This document shows positions 46,859-55,600 of a DNA stretch of 64,000 nucleotides, piece after piece (within the stretch, counting starts at the first letter, position 1; each line of letters opens with the position of its first letter). The notes below the pieces were generated by a model that searched no databases, had not been told where the DNA came from, and worked only from the letters and a program-made list of their open reading frames with translations. The DNA is from Streptomyces parvulus. GTDB lineage: Bacteria; Actinomycetota; Actinomycetes; Streptomycetales; Streptomycetaceae. Position numbers and translations under genes: made by a program. The stretch lies in contig NZ_BMRX01000001.1 of assembly GCF_014648855.1 (NCBI RefSeq), forward strand, positions 62,001 through 126,000, given 5' to 3'.

Positions 46859-47061
46859 GGCCCCGTGCCCCTTTTCTCCAGCCCGCGCGTGTGCAGCATC
46901 CGGGACGCTGTCACGCGCGGGCGGCGGGCAGGCGAACCCGAGGTGAACGCGGGGCCGACGGGCGGCCGTCCCGCCACCGGTGGCTCGTTCTCCGCGCCGG
47001 CCGGCGGGGTGCGCCGCCCGGCCTGCGGCCCTTCGAGCGGCGGTCTGGGCGGGCGTTCCCG

Positions 47062-48585
47062 CTACGCCGGTTCGAGGAAGCCCTGCTCCACCAGCAGCCG
47101 GATCTGGGCGGGCGTGCGGTCCCGCAGCGCCACCGGGTCCTCGCCGACCAGCTGGGCGATGGCGTCCAGGATGCGGCCGGCGCTCATGGTGCCGTCGCAG
47201 ACACCCGCGAAGCCCGCGCCCACCGTGTCGACCCGGGTGGCCCGGCGCATACCGCGGTTCTGGCGCAGGACGACGTGCTCGGGGTCCTCGGCGCCGGGCA
47301 GCCCGACCTGCTCCTGGACGACCTCGCCGGCCAGCGTGAAGTGCGCTTCGAGGAGGGCGGCGTCGTCGTGGGCGCGGAGGTAGTCGACGCGGTCGAAGTG
47401 GGCGCGCACGGTCTCGCCGAGCGGCTGCTCGACCGGGTGCGGCCACTCCTCGGCGACGACCGAGGGCTCCGCGGCGCCGGTCCGCCGCAGCGTGATCCAG
47501 CCGAAGCCGACGGCCCTGACCTTGCGCGCCTCGAACTCGTCCAGCCACGCGTCGTACCGCGCCTGGTACTCGGCCGGGTCACCTCGGTGGTCGCCCGCGT
47601 CCCTGAGCCACAGCTCGGCGTACTGCGTGACGTCCTGCACCTCGCGCTGCACGATCCAGGCGTCGCAGCCGCGCGGCACCCAGGAGCGCAGCCGGTCCGT
47701 CCACTCCTCCCCCTCCACGTGCTGCCAGTTGGCGAGGAAGTGCGCGAACCCGCCCGGGTTCAGGCGCTCCCCCGTCTCCTGAACGAGCCGGCGGCACAGA
47801 TCGTCCCCGCCCATGCCGCCGTCGCGGTAGGTGAGGCGGGCGCCGGGCGAGATCACGAAGGGCGGGTTGGAGACGATCAGGTCGTACGCGTCGTCCTCGG
47901 CGACCGGCTCGTACAGGGACCCCTCGCGCAGGTCGGCGGCGGGGGCCCCGGAGAGGGCGAGCGTGAGGGCGGTGATGTGCAGGGCGCGCGGGTTGACGTC
48001 GGTCGCCGTCACGCGCGTGGCGTGCGCGGCGGCGTGCAGCGCCTGGATGCCGGAGCCGGTGCCGAGGTCGAGGGCGGCGGAGACGGGTGTGCGCACGGTG
48101 AGGCCCGCGAGGGTCGTGGAGGCGCCGCCGACGCCGAGCACGACGCCCTCGGCGTGGTTGCCGATGCCGCCGGCGCCGCCGACCGCGCAGCCCAGGTCGG
48201 AGACGATGAACCAGTCCTCGCCGCCGGGCCCGCCGTAGGGCCGCACATCCACGGTGGCCGCCACCTCGTCGTCCGCCCGGACCAGCCAGCCGGTCTCCAG
48301 GCAGGCGTCGACGGGCAGAACGTCCGTCACGCGCGCGTGGGGCACGGGTTGCTGGAGCAGGAAGAGCCGCACGAGCACTTCGAGCGGCGTGTCGCCGCGG
48401 GTGGCCCGGAGCGCGGGCACCGTCTCGCTGCGCGACAGCGCCGCGTAGGCGGGGGCGCCGAGCAGCTCCAGCAGTCCGTCGGCGGTGAAGGAGGCGCCGA
48501 GCAGGGCGTCGCGCAGCCGGGTGGTGACGTCGGGGCGGTCGGCGGAGGGCAGGGGGGACAGGCTGGGGTTACTCACATCCCCCAT
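47062..48585 (-). CDS. SAM-dependent methyltransferase (N5-glutamine/small-substrate type)
   Basis: A 507-residue protein. The central Rossmann domain has AALDLGTGSGIQALHAA (SAM loop, near residue 170), VTATDVNPRAL and the catalytic-type motif NPPF in DLIVSNPPFVISPG near 240, as in PrmC/HemK and rRNA small-domain methyltransferases. The N-terminal 150 residues are a helical domain of unknown role and the C-terminal 150 are extra. The substrate is unknown. A GTG at 48576 (MSNPSLSPL), with GGGGGA just before it, is an alternative start. Confidence 0.85.
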   Translation of the reverse strand: MGDVSNPSLSPLPSADRPDVTTRLRDALLGASFTADGLLELLGAPAYAALSRSETVPALRATRGDTPLEVLVRLFLLQQPVPHARVTDVLPVDACLETGWLVRADDEVAATVDVRPYGGPGGEDWFIVSDLGCAVGGAGGIGNHAEGVVLGVGGASTTLAGLTVRTPVSAALDLGTGSGIQALHAAAHATRVTATDVNPRALHITALTLALSGAPAADLREGSLYEPVAEDDAYDLIVSNPPFVISPGARLTYRDGGMGGDDLCRRLVQETGERLNPGGFAHFLANWQHVEGEEWTDRLRSWVPRGCDAWIVQREVQDVTQYAELWLRDAGDHRGDPAEYQARYDAWLDEFEARKVRAVGFGWITLRRTGAAEPSVVAEEWPHPVEQPLGETVRAHFDRVDYLRAHDDAALLEAHFTLAGEVVQEQVGLPGAEDPEHVVLRQNRGMRRATRVDTVGAGFAGVCDGTMSAGRILDAIAQLVGEDPVALRDRTPAQIRLLVEQGFLEPA

Positions 48586-48631
48586 TGTGGCCCCGCGTCC
48601 GGCCCCCCGCCCCGTGTCCGGGTGGGCCGGG

Positions 48632-49204
48632 TCAGCCGCTCGTGGACGACGGCGTGACCGAGGCCGCCTTGCAGCTCTCCTGCTTGCCCATCGCCTGGCC
48701 GACCTCCCCCTCCTCCAGGGTCTTCAGCGCGTCGTTGCCGCTCTTGCTGAGCTTGTTCAGCTCGGTGGCGATGTCCTTGAGGCCGTCGGCGAACTTCGCC
48801 TGGTCCTTGGTGTCGAGGTCCTCCACCTGCTTCCGGAGGGAGGCGTAGGAGGTGGAGAGGCCGTTGAGTTCGGTGACGGCGTCCTTCTGCTTCTTCTCGC
48901 CGTCCTCGACGTCCGGGGCGCCGGCCTTCTGGACGGTGGCGCCCATCGCCTTGTAGGCGTCGGACATGTCCTGGAACGCCTTCGCGTCGGTCTTCTGGAC
49001 CTCCGCCGGCGTGCTGTTGTCCGCGGTCTCCTTCTGGATCGCCGCGTTGGCCGCCTCGATCTTCTTGGCCTGCGGCTGCACTCCTTCGCAGACGTCCTTC
49101 GCCCAGGAGTTCAGCTTCTCGTTGTCGTCGCTGCCCCCGCATCCCGTCAGCGCCAGTGCCAGTACCGCACCGCCGGACAGTGCGACCGCGAGCTTCTTGT
49201 TCAC
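48632..49204 (-). CDS. Helical secreted lipoprotein
   Basis: A 190-residue protein with signal VNKKLAVALSGGAVLALALTGCGG (lipobox LTGC, near residue 20), then an alpha-helical charged domain rich in Lys, Asp and Ala with two cysteines (DVCEGV and QESCKA) that probably bridge the ends. The GTG at 49204 has GAAGGGA 8 nt upstream; an ATG at 49222 is upstream of that site. The function is unknown. It lies downstream of hppA on the same strand, separated by a strong terminator. Confidence 0.85.
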   Translation of the reverse strand: MNKKLAVALSGGAVLALALTGCGGSDDNEKLNSWAKDVCEGVQPQAKKIEAANAAIQKETADNSTPAEVQKTDAKAFQDMSDAYKAMGATVQKAGAPDVEDGEKKQKDAVTELNGLSTSYASLRKQVEDLDTKDQAKFADGLKDIATELNKLSKSGNDALKTLEEGEVGQAMGKQESCKAASVTPSSTSG

Positions 49205-49353
49205 CGGTTTGGTCCCTTCCATGGCTCTCGGCCCCGGAACATACACGCCGGATGGCCTACATCCGCCGGACGAACATCCGTTAAGACCGTATTGAAGCCA
49301 TTTGCACCAAGAGAGAGAAGGGTCACGGTGAAGGGAGCGCGCGGGCACGAAGC

Positions 49354-49387
49354 GGGCGGACGGCGCCTCAACACGCGCCGTCCGCCC
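49354..49387 (-). terminator. Terminator of hppA
   Basis: Perfect 13-bp stem GGGCGGACGGCGC (49354-49366) / GCGCCGTCCGCCC (49375-49387) with an 8-nt loop, 43 bp beyond the hppA stop. Confidence 0.85.
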
Positions 49388-49429
49388 GTCCCTTGAGCTG
49401 CGCCTCCTACGAGGACCGCGCGCCGCCCG

Positions 49430-51835
49430 CTACGAAACCACCGCCGGGTCGGCCGACTTGGGCTCGTGCCCGGCGTTGTCTTCGTCACCCATGGCGATCC
49501 CGCGCCGCTTGGACACGTAGACCGCGCCCGCGATGACGAGGAACGCGAGGACCGCGATCAGCACCCGCACGCCGATGCTCTCGTCGGGGCCGTAGGAGAA
49601 CTTGATGACGGCGGGCGCGATGAGCAGCGCCACCAGGTTCATGACCTTCAGCAGCGGGTTGATCGCCGGCCCCGCGGTGTCCTTGAACGGGTCGCCGACC
49701 GTGTCGCCGATCACGGTGGCCGCGTGCGCCTCACTGCCCTTGCCGCCGTGGTGGCCGTCCTCGACGAGCTTCTTGGCGTTGTCCCAGGAGCCTCCGGAGT
49801 TGGCGAGGAACACCGCCATCAGCGTGCCCGCGCCGATGGCGCCCGCGAGGAACGCGCCGAGCGCGCCGACGCCGAGCGTGAACCCGATGAAGATCGGCGC
49901 CAGCACGGCGAGCAGTCCGGGCGTGGCCAGCTCCCGCAGGGCGTCCCTGGTGCAGATGTCGACGACCTTGCCGTACTGCGGTTTCTCGCTGTAGTCCATG
50001 ATCCCGGGGCGCTCCCGGAACTGCCGGCGCACCTCGTAGACCACCGCGCCCGCCGACCGCGACACCGCGTTGATCGCCAGCCCGGAGAAGAGGAAGACGA
50101 CCGCGGCGCCGGCGATCAGCCCGACGAGGTTGTTCGGCTGCGAGATGTCCATCATCAGACTCATCGGCGCGCCCTCACCGCTGAGTTTCTCGCCCACGTC
50201 GGCGGCGCCGCTGGTGATGGCGTCGCGGTACGACCCGAAGAGGGCCGCCGCCGCCAGGACGGCGGTGGCGATGGCGATGCCCTTGGTGATGGCCTTGGTC
50301 GTGTTGCCGACGGCGTCCAGGTCGGTGAGCACCTGGGCGCCGGCGCCCTCGACGTCGCCGGACATCTCCGCGATGCCCTGCGCGTTGTCGGAGACCGGGC
50401 CGAAGGTGTCCATGGCGACGATCACACCGACCGTGGTGAGCAGACCGGTGCCGGCCAGCGCCACCGCGAACAGCGCGAGCATGATCGAGGCGCCGCCGAG
50501 CAGGAAGGCCCCGTAGACGCCGAGGCCGATCAACAGGGCGGTGTAGACGGCGGATTCGAGGCCGAGCGAGATGCCCGCGAGGACGACGGTGGCGGGACCG
50601 GTGAGCGAGGTCTTGCCGATGTCCTTGACGGGGCGCCGGGTGGTCTCGGTGAAGTAGCCGGTGAGCTGCTGGATCAGCGCGGCGAGCACGATGCCGATGG
50701 CCACCGCGACCAGCGCGAGGATCCGCGGGTCGCCGCTCTTGCCCGCGATGGCCGCGTCGGTGACGCCGTCCAGCTCGGAGTACTTCCCGGGCAGGTAGAC
50801 GAAGACGGCCACCGCGACCAGGACGAGCGAGATCACCGCGGAGATGAAGAAGCCCCGGTTGATCGCGCTCATGCCGCTGCGGTCGGACCGCCGGGGCGCC
50901 ACCGCGAAGATGCCGATCATGGCGGTGATCACACCGATCGCCGGGACCAGCAGCGGGAACGCCAGCCCGGAGTCGCCGAAGGCCACCTTGCCGAGGATCA
51001 GTGCGGCCACCAGGGTGACGGCGTACGACTCGAAGAGGTCGGCGGCCATGCCCGCGCAGTCGCCGACGTTGTCGCCCACGTTGTCGGCGATGGTCGCGGC
51101 GTTGCGCGGATCGTCCTCCGGGATGCCCTGTTCGACCTTGCCGACCAGGTCGGCGCCGACGTCGGCGGCCTTGGTGAAGATGCCGCCGCCGACCCGCATG
51201 AACATCGCGATCAGCGCGGCGCCGAGGCCGAAGCCCTCCAGGACCTTCGGCGCGTCGGCCGCGTACACCAGCACCACGCAGCAGGCTCCCAGCAGGCCGA
51301 GCCCCACCGTGAACATGCCGACCACGCCGCCGGTGCGAAAAGCGATCTTCGTCGCCTTGTGCGAGACGAGAGTGAGATCCTTTTCCGGTTCGCCCGGCGC
51401 CGGCGTCGCCTCCCGCGCCGCCGCGGCCACGCGCACATTGCTGCGCACGGCGAGCCACATGCCGATATAGCCGGTGGCCGCCGAGAACGCCGCGCCGATC
51501 AGGAAGAAGATCGACCGCCCGGCTCGTTGATTCCAGTCGTCCGCGGGCAGCAGCATGAGCAGAAAGAACACGACCACGGCGAATACGCCGAGCGTGCGAA
51601 GCTGCCTGGCCAGATAGGCGTTCGCGCCCTCCTGGACGGCGGCCGCGATCTCCTTCATGCTCGCGGTGCCCTCGCCCGCCGCGAGCACCTGGCGCACCAG
51701 GATCCCCGCCAGCACCAGGGCGGCCAGCGCGACGACGGCGATGACGGCGATCAGGACACGGTTTCCGTCGGTCAGGACGGCGGCCGCGAGGGTCGTGGTG
51801 TCGCCCAACTGATGAGAGGTGGAAAGCTCCGCCAT
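49430..51835 (-). CDS. hppA: Membrane-bound proton-translocating pyrophosphatase
   Basis: Couples pyrophosphate hydrolysis to proton export. The 801-residue protein has about 16 helices, and the substrate/metal motif DVGADLVGKVEQGIPEDDPRNAATIADNVGDNVGDCAG lies near residues 220-260. The residue after GNTT is Lys (GNTTKAITKG), which in this family marks the potassium-independent, proton-pumping type. The C-terminal tail is short and polar. ATG 51835 follows AAGGAGGA. A repeat-rich 246-bp region precedes it, and a strong terminator follows. Confidence 0.96.
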   Translation of the reverse strand: MAELSTSHQLGDTTTLAAAVLTDGNRVLIAVIAVVALAALVLAGILVRQVLAAGEGTASMKEIAAAVQEGANAYLARQLRTLGVFAVVVFFLLMLLPADDWNQRAGRSIFFLIGAAFSAATGYIGMWLAVRSNVRVAAAAREATPAPGEPEKDLTLVSHKATKIAFRTGGVVGMFTVGLGLLGACCVVLVYAADAPKVLEGFGLGAALIAMFMRVGGGIFTKAADVGADLVGKVEQGIPEDDPRNAATIADNVGDNVGDCAGMAADLFESYAVTLVAALILGKVAFGDSGLAFPLLVPAIGVITAMIGIFAVAPRRSDRSGMSAINRGFFISAVISLVLVAVAVFVYLPGKYSELDGVTDAAIAGKSGDPRILALVAVAIGIVLAALIQQLTGYFTETTRRPVKDIGKTSLTGPATVVLAGISLGLESAVYTALLIGLGVYGAFLLGGASIMLALFAVALAGTGLLTTVGVIVAMDTFGPVSDNAQGIAEMSGDVEGAGAQVLTDLDAVGNTTKAITKGIAIATAVLAAAALFGSYRDAITSGAADVGEKLSGEGAPMSLMMDISQPNNLVGLIAGAAVVFLFSGLAINAVSRSAGAVVYEVRRQFRERPGIMDYSEKPQYGKVVDICTRDALRELATPGLLAVLAPIFIGFTLGVGALGAFLAGAIGAGTLMAVFLANSGGSWDNAKKLVEDGHHGGKGSEAHAATVIGDTVGDPFKDTAGPAINPLLKVMNLVALLIAPAVIKFSYGPDESIGVRVLIAVLAFLVIAGAVYVSKRRGIAMGDEDNAGHEPKSADPAVVS

Positions 51836-51945
51836 TCGTCCTCCTTGACGCTTGGGCTGAGCTCAAGATGTGGACGGGATTGTAGGTACCGAAAGCTGAT
51901 CAAAACAGTGCACGACAAAAGGAAATGACCTGTCAACCACAAGGG

Positions 51946-52045
51946 CCGGGGAAGTAGTAATGCCCTTCCGGCATTAACTTCCCGGATTCACGTTGTGATC
52001 TGTTGTGATCCCTTTCCCGCGCCATTGATCGTGAATGAATTCACG
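51946..52045. promoter_or_regulatory. Repeat-rich upstream region of hppA
   Basis: Within the 304-bp gap 51836-52139: an imperfect long hairpin (51946-51964 with 51970-51985, GGCATTAACTTCCCGG against its near complement); a tandem direct repeat GTTGTGATC (51992-52000 and 52002-52010); and a 7-bp palindrome CGTGAAT-GA-ATTCACG (52030-52045). The region is clearly less G+C-rich than its surroundings. Probably promoter and operator DNA for hppA; no regulator is identified. Confidence 0.5.
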
Positions 52046-52081
52046 CGGCACGGCACGGCACCACTCTAGATCCGCACATGA

Positions 52082-52110
52082 CGAAGGGCCCCGCGAGACG
52101 GGGCCCTTCG
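52082..52110 (-). terminator. Terminator of the bldG-anti-sigma operon
   Basis: Perfect 12-bp stem CGAAGGGCCCCG / CGGGGCCCTTCG with a 5-nt loop, 29 bp beyond the anti-sigma gene stop. Confidence 0.85.
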
Positions 52111-52139
52111 GGTGATACGGGGGGGTGCCGCGGGAGCGG

Positions 52140-52571
52140 TCAGACCGGGGGCAGCACCGCCGGGGCGGTCGGCCAGGTCATGCGGATCAGACCGCCGTCC
52201 TCGTCGGCCTTGACCTCCACGTCGTCGACGAGGCCGCTGATGACCGCGAGGCCCATCTCGTCCTCCTCGGCCTCCGCATCGTCCGCTCCGGCGCCGGCCG
52301 CCCGGTCTCCCGGGACGGCGTGCGGCGCCTCGTCGCCGACCTCGATGGAGAACTGCTTCTCCTCCTCGATCAGCGACACCTTGACCGGCGCGGTGATGCC
52401 GACGTGCTGGTGCAGGCCCACGGCCCGCGTGCAGGCCTCACCGACGGCGAGCCTGACCTCGTCGAGGACGGCCTCGTCCACTCCGGCCCTGCGTGCCACC
52501 GCGGCCGCCACCAGACGGGCGGTCCGGACATGCTCGGGCAGCGCGCTGAAGCGGAGTTCAACGGTGGCCAT
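52140..52571 (-). CDS. Anti-sigma factor, HATPase type, partner of BldG
   Basis: A 143-residue RsbW-like ATPase: MATVELRFSALPEHVRTARLVAAAVARRAG, N box LDEVRLAVGEACTRAV near residue 38, and a MGLAVISGLVDDVEV segment near 105. An acidic insertion (GAGADDAEAEEDE) lies before it. In S. coelicolor the homologous gene behind bldG encodes an anti-sigma factor that binds BldG. The GAGGGGG upstream gives a clear start. It is 103 bp after bldG, a gap filled by two perfect hairpins. Confidence 0.92.
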   Translation of the reverse strand: MATVELRFSALPEHVRTARLVAAAVARRAGVDEAVLDEVRLAVGEACTRAVGLHQHVGITAPVKVSLIEEEKQFSIEVGDEAPHAVPGDRAAGAGADDAEAEEDEMGLAVISGLVDDVEVKADEDGGLIRMTWPTAPAVLPPV

Positions 52572-52604
52572 GCATCCCCCTCGGAACTACGGGCGTGCTT
52601 TCGA

Positions 52605-52631
52605 GGGTCCGGGCCGCGACGGCCCGGACCC
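52605..52631 (-). terminator. Distal hairpin in the bldG-anti-sigma gap
   Basis: Perfect 11-bp stem GGGTCCGGGCC / GGCCCGGACCC with loop GCGAC on the plus strand; second of two tandem hairpins after bldG. Possible partial terminator or RNA-stability element. Confidence 0.75.
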
Positions 52632-52644
52632 CCCTCGTTCTCGC

Positions 52645-52668
52645 GTCCCGGGCCCGCGGGCCCGGGAC
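52645..52668 (-). terminator. Proximal hairpin in the bldG-anti-sigma gap
   Basis: Perfect 11-bp stem GTCCCGGGCCC / GGGCCCGGGAC, beginning only 6 bp after the bldG stop. With the distal hairpin it can explain bldG mRNAs that end before the downstream gene. Confidence 0.75.
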
Positions 52669-52674
52669 CGGTCG

Positions 52675-53016
52675 TCAGTCGGTGGCCGCCACCGCTTCCT
52701 CGACCGAGGTGTGAATCGGGAACACCTTGGTGAGGCCGGTGATACGGAAGATCTTGAGAATGCGCTCCTGGTTGCAGACCAGGCGCAGCGAGCCCTCGTG
52801 GGCGCGCACCCGCTTCAGTCCGCCGACCAGCACGCCGAGCCCCGTGGAGTCGAGGAAGTCCACGCCCTCCATGTCGACGACGAGGTGGAAACTCCCGTCG
52901 TTCACGAGCTCGACCAGCTGCTCACGCAGCTTGGGCGCGGTGTATACGTCAATTTCGCCACCGACCTCGACGACCGTACGATCGCCGACGGTACGGGTCG
53001 ACAGGGACAGGTCCAC
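52675..53016 (-). CDS. bldG: Anti-sigma factor antagonist BldG
   Basis: A 113-residue STAS-domain protein required for aerial growth and antibiotic production in S. coelicolor. The phosphorylated serine is Ser57 in [14 protein letters not shown]; the STAS start [20 protein letters not shown] is typical. Phosphorylation controls its binding to anti-sigma partners, the adjacent gene product being one. An ATG start; upstream is the short divergent gap to the helicase gene (82 bp). Confidence 0.96.
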
Positions 53017-53098
53017 GGATCCTCCAGCACCTTGCTATCGAGCGGTCGTCCATCGGGACACCTCGGCTTGAAGCCCCCAGGACGGTTCGCCAGCCGCG

Positions 53099-55600
53099 AT
53101 GGCATTCAATCACTTACCGGCAGGCGTGCACGACGCCTTGGTCCCATTGTCCGTCACGCCAGTGTCAGACTCGGTGCCGATGGCCAAGAATCACCGACCC
53201 GATCGACCCCCGGCGGAGCCCGGCTCCCGGCCGGAACCAGGCATGGTCCTGGACCGGCTCGCCTCGGGACCGAACCGGGCTGCGCGCATCACTCATACGG
53301 AGCACTTGCCCCCACGTGCGGGGCGTCATGCAGTCTGGCCGGACCGGATTCGTCCGGAGGTCCTCGCCGCCGTGCGGGCCGCGGGCATCGAGCATCCGTG
53401 GGCCCACCAGGCACGCGTCGCCGAGCACGCGCTGGACGGCGACTCGGTGGTGGTCGCCACGGGCACCGCCTCCGGCAAGTCCCTGGCCTACCTCGTGCCC
53501 GTGCTGTCCACGCTCCTCGACGGCTCCGAGGCCTCCAACGGCCGCGGCGCCACCACCCTGTACCTGGCGCCGACCAAGGCGCTCGCGGCCGATCAGTGCC
53601 GTGCGGTGAAGGAACTTTCACAACCTCTGGGCAAGGCCGTCCGCGCCGCCGTGTACGACGGCGACACACCGTTCGAGGAACGCGAGTGGATCCGCCAGTA
53701 CGGCACCTACGTGCTGACCAACCCGGACATGCTGCACCGCGGGATCCTGCCGTCCCACCCCCGCTGGTCCTCCTTCCTGAAGGCGCTGAAGTACGTCGTC
53801 ATCGACGAGTGCCACACCTACCGCGGGGTCTTCGGCTCGCACGTCGCCCAGGTCCTGCGCCGGCTGCGCAGACTGTGCGCCCGCTACGGCGCGTCGCCCG
53901 TGTTCCTGCTCGCCTCCGCCACCGCCGCCGAGCCGTCGGTGGCGGCCCGCCGGCTCACCGGACTCCCGGTCGTCGAGGTCGCGGACGACGCCTCACCGCG
54001 CGGTGAACTGGTGTTCGCCCTGTGGGAGCCGCCGCTGACCGAGCTGGAGGGCGAGAAGGGCGCCCCCGTCCGCCGCGCGGCGACCGCGGAGGCCGCCGAC
54101 CTGCTCACCGACCTCACGGTGCAGGGCATGCGGTCGATCACCTTCGTCCGCTCCCGGCGCGGCGCAGAGCTGATCTCGGTGATCGCCCAGGAGCGCCTCG
54201 CCGAGGTGGACCGCTCCCTGACCCGGCGTGTCGCGGCGTACCGAGGCGGCTACCTCCCCGAGGAGCGCCGCGCCCTCGAACGCGCCCTGCACTCCGGCGA
54301 ACTCCTCGGACTCGCGGCCACGAACGCCCTCGAACTCGGCCTCGACATCTCCGGCCTCGACGCGGTGGTGATCGCGGGCTACCCGGGCACGCGGGCGTCC
54401 CTGTGGCAGCAGGCGGGCCGGGCGGGCCGCGCCGGACAGGGGGCCCTGGCGGTGCTGGTCGCCCGGGACGACCCGCTGGACACCTTCCTCGTCCACCACC
54501 CGGAGGCGCTGTTCGACCAGCCCGTCGAGTCGACCGTCCTCGATCCCGACAATCCCTACGTCCTCGCCCCCCACCTGTGCGCGGCGGCGGCCGAGCTGCC
54601 CCTGACGGAGGAGGACCTGGACCTCTTCGGCCCGGCCACCGGGGAACTGCTGCCCCAGCTGGAGGCGGCGAAGCTGCTGCGCAGGCGGACCCGGGCCTGG
54701 CACTGGACGCGCCGGGAGCGGGCGGCCGACCTCACGGACATCCGCGGGGAGGGCGGGCGTCCGGTCCAGGTCGTCGAGGCCGGCACGGGGCGGCTGCTGG
54801 GCACGGTGGACGCCGGTGCCGCCCACACGACCGTCCACGAGGGGGCCGTCCACCTCCACCAGGGGCGCACCTACCTCGTCCGCTCGCTCGACCTGGAGGA
54901 CTCCGTCGCGCTGGTCGAGCAGGCCACGCCCGCGTACTCGACGGTCGCCCGCGACACGACCGCGATCTCGGTCCTGGAGACCGACGTCGAGGTCCCCTGG
55001 GGCGACGGGCGCCTGTGCTTCGGCTCCGTGGAGGTCACCAACCAAGTCGTCTCCTTCCTGCGCCGGCGCCTCATCACCGGCGAGGTCCTGGGCGAGACGA
55101 AGCTGGACCTCCCGCCCCGGACGCTGCGTACGCGCGCGGTGTGGTGGACGGTCACCGAGGACCAGCTCGACGCGGCCCGGATCAACCCCGAGATCCTCGG
55201 CGGCGCCCTGCACGCCGCCGAGCACGCGTCCATCGGCATGCTGCCCCTGTTCGCGACCTGCGACCGCTGGGACATCGGCGGGGTGTCGGTCCCCCTGCAC
55301 CCGGACACGCTGCTCCCCACCGTCTTCGTGTACGACGGCCACCCCGGCGGCGCGGGCTTCGCCGAGCGCGCCTTCCACACGGCCCGCGCATGGCTCACGG
55401 CCACCCGGGAGGCCATCGCGTCCTGCGAGTGCGACGCCGGCTGCCCGTCCTGCATCCAGTCCCCCAAGTGCGGCAACGGCAACGACCCGCTGCACAAGCG
55501 GGGAGCGGTGCGGCTCCTCACGGTGCTGCTGCGGGGAGCGGATGCGGCGGCCGAGGCGGAGGGGGAGACGGGCGCGGAGGCTGAGGAACGGGTTCAGTAG
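53099..55600 (+). CDS. DEAD/DEAH-box helicase with DUF1998 cysteine domain (MrfA/YprA-like)
   Basis: An 833-residue superfamily 2 helicase. Residues about 100-300 hold the Q-motif region HPWAHQARVAEHALDG, motif I ATGTASGKS, motif II DECH in VVIDECHTYRG, and motif III LASATA. The second RecA domain has ATNALELGLDISGLDAVV and QQAGRAGR. The C-terminal DUF1998 domain has a four-Cys cluster in CECDAGCPSCIQSPKCGNG near residue 780. Relatives (B. subtilis MrfA) act in repair of mitomycin adducts. No ribosome site is visible before the ATG. The gene end overlaps the convergent Tad gene by 83 bp. Confidence 0.9.
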   Translation: MAFNHLPAGVHDALVPLSVTPVSDSVPMAKNHRPDRPPAEPGSRPEPGMVLDRLASGPNRAARITHTEHLPPRAGRHAVWPDRIRPEVLAAVRAAGIEHPWAHQARVAEHALDGDSVVVATGTASGKSLAYLVPVLSTLLDGSEASNGRGATTLYLAPTKALAADQCRAVKELSQPLGKAVRAAVYDGDTPFEEREWIRQYGTYVLTNPDMLHRGILPSHPRWSSFLKALKYVVIDECHTYRGVFGSHVAQVLRRLRRLCARYGASPVFLLASATAAEPSVAARRLTGLPVVEVADDASPRGELVFALWEPPLTELEGEKGAPVRRAATAEAADLLTDLTVQGMRSITFVRSRRGAELISVIAQERLAEVDRSLTRRVAAYRGGYLPEERRALERALHSGELLGLAATNALELGLDISGLDAVVIAGYPGTRASLWQQAGRAGRAGQGALAVLVARDDPLDTFLVHHPEALFDQPVESTVLDPDNPYVLAPHLCAAAAELPLTEEDLDLFGPATGELLPQLEAAKLLRRRTRAWHWTRRERAADLTDIRGEGGRPVQVVEAGTGRLLGTVDAGAAHTTVHEGAVHLHQGRTYLVRSLDLEDSVALVEQATPAYSTVARDTTAISVLETDVEVPWGDGRLCFGSVEVTNQVVSFLRRRLITGEVLGETKLDLPPRTLRTRAVWWTVTEDQLDAARINPEILGGALHAAEHASIGMLPLFATCDRWDIGGVSVPLHPDTLLPTVFVYDGHPGGAGFAERAFHTARAWLTATREAIASCECDAGCPSCIQSPKCGNGNDPLHKRGAVRLLTVLLRGADAAAEAEGETGAEAEERVQ

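Noticed and set aside
49466..51928. 820-codon plus-strand frame opposite hppA
   Set aside because: Composition of a shadow frame (Arg, Asp, Gly, His, Gln) and fully covered by hppA.
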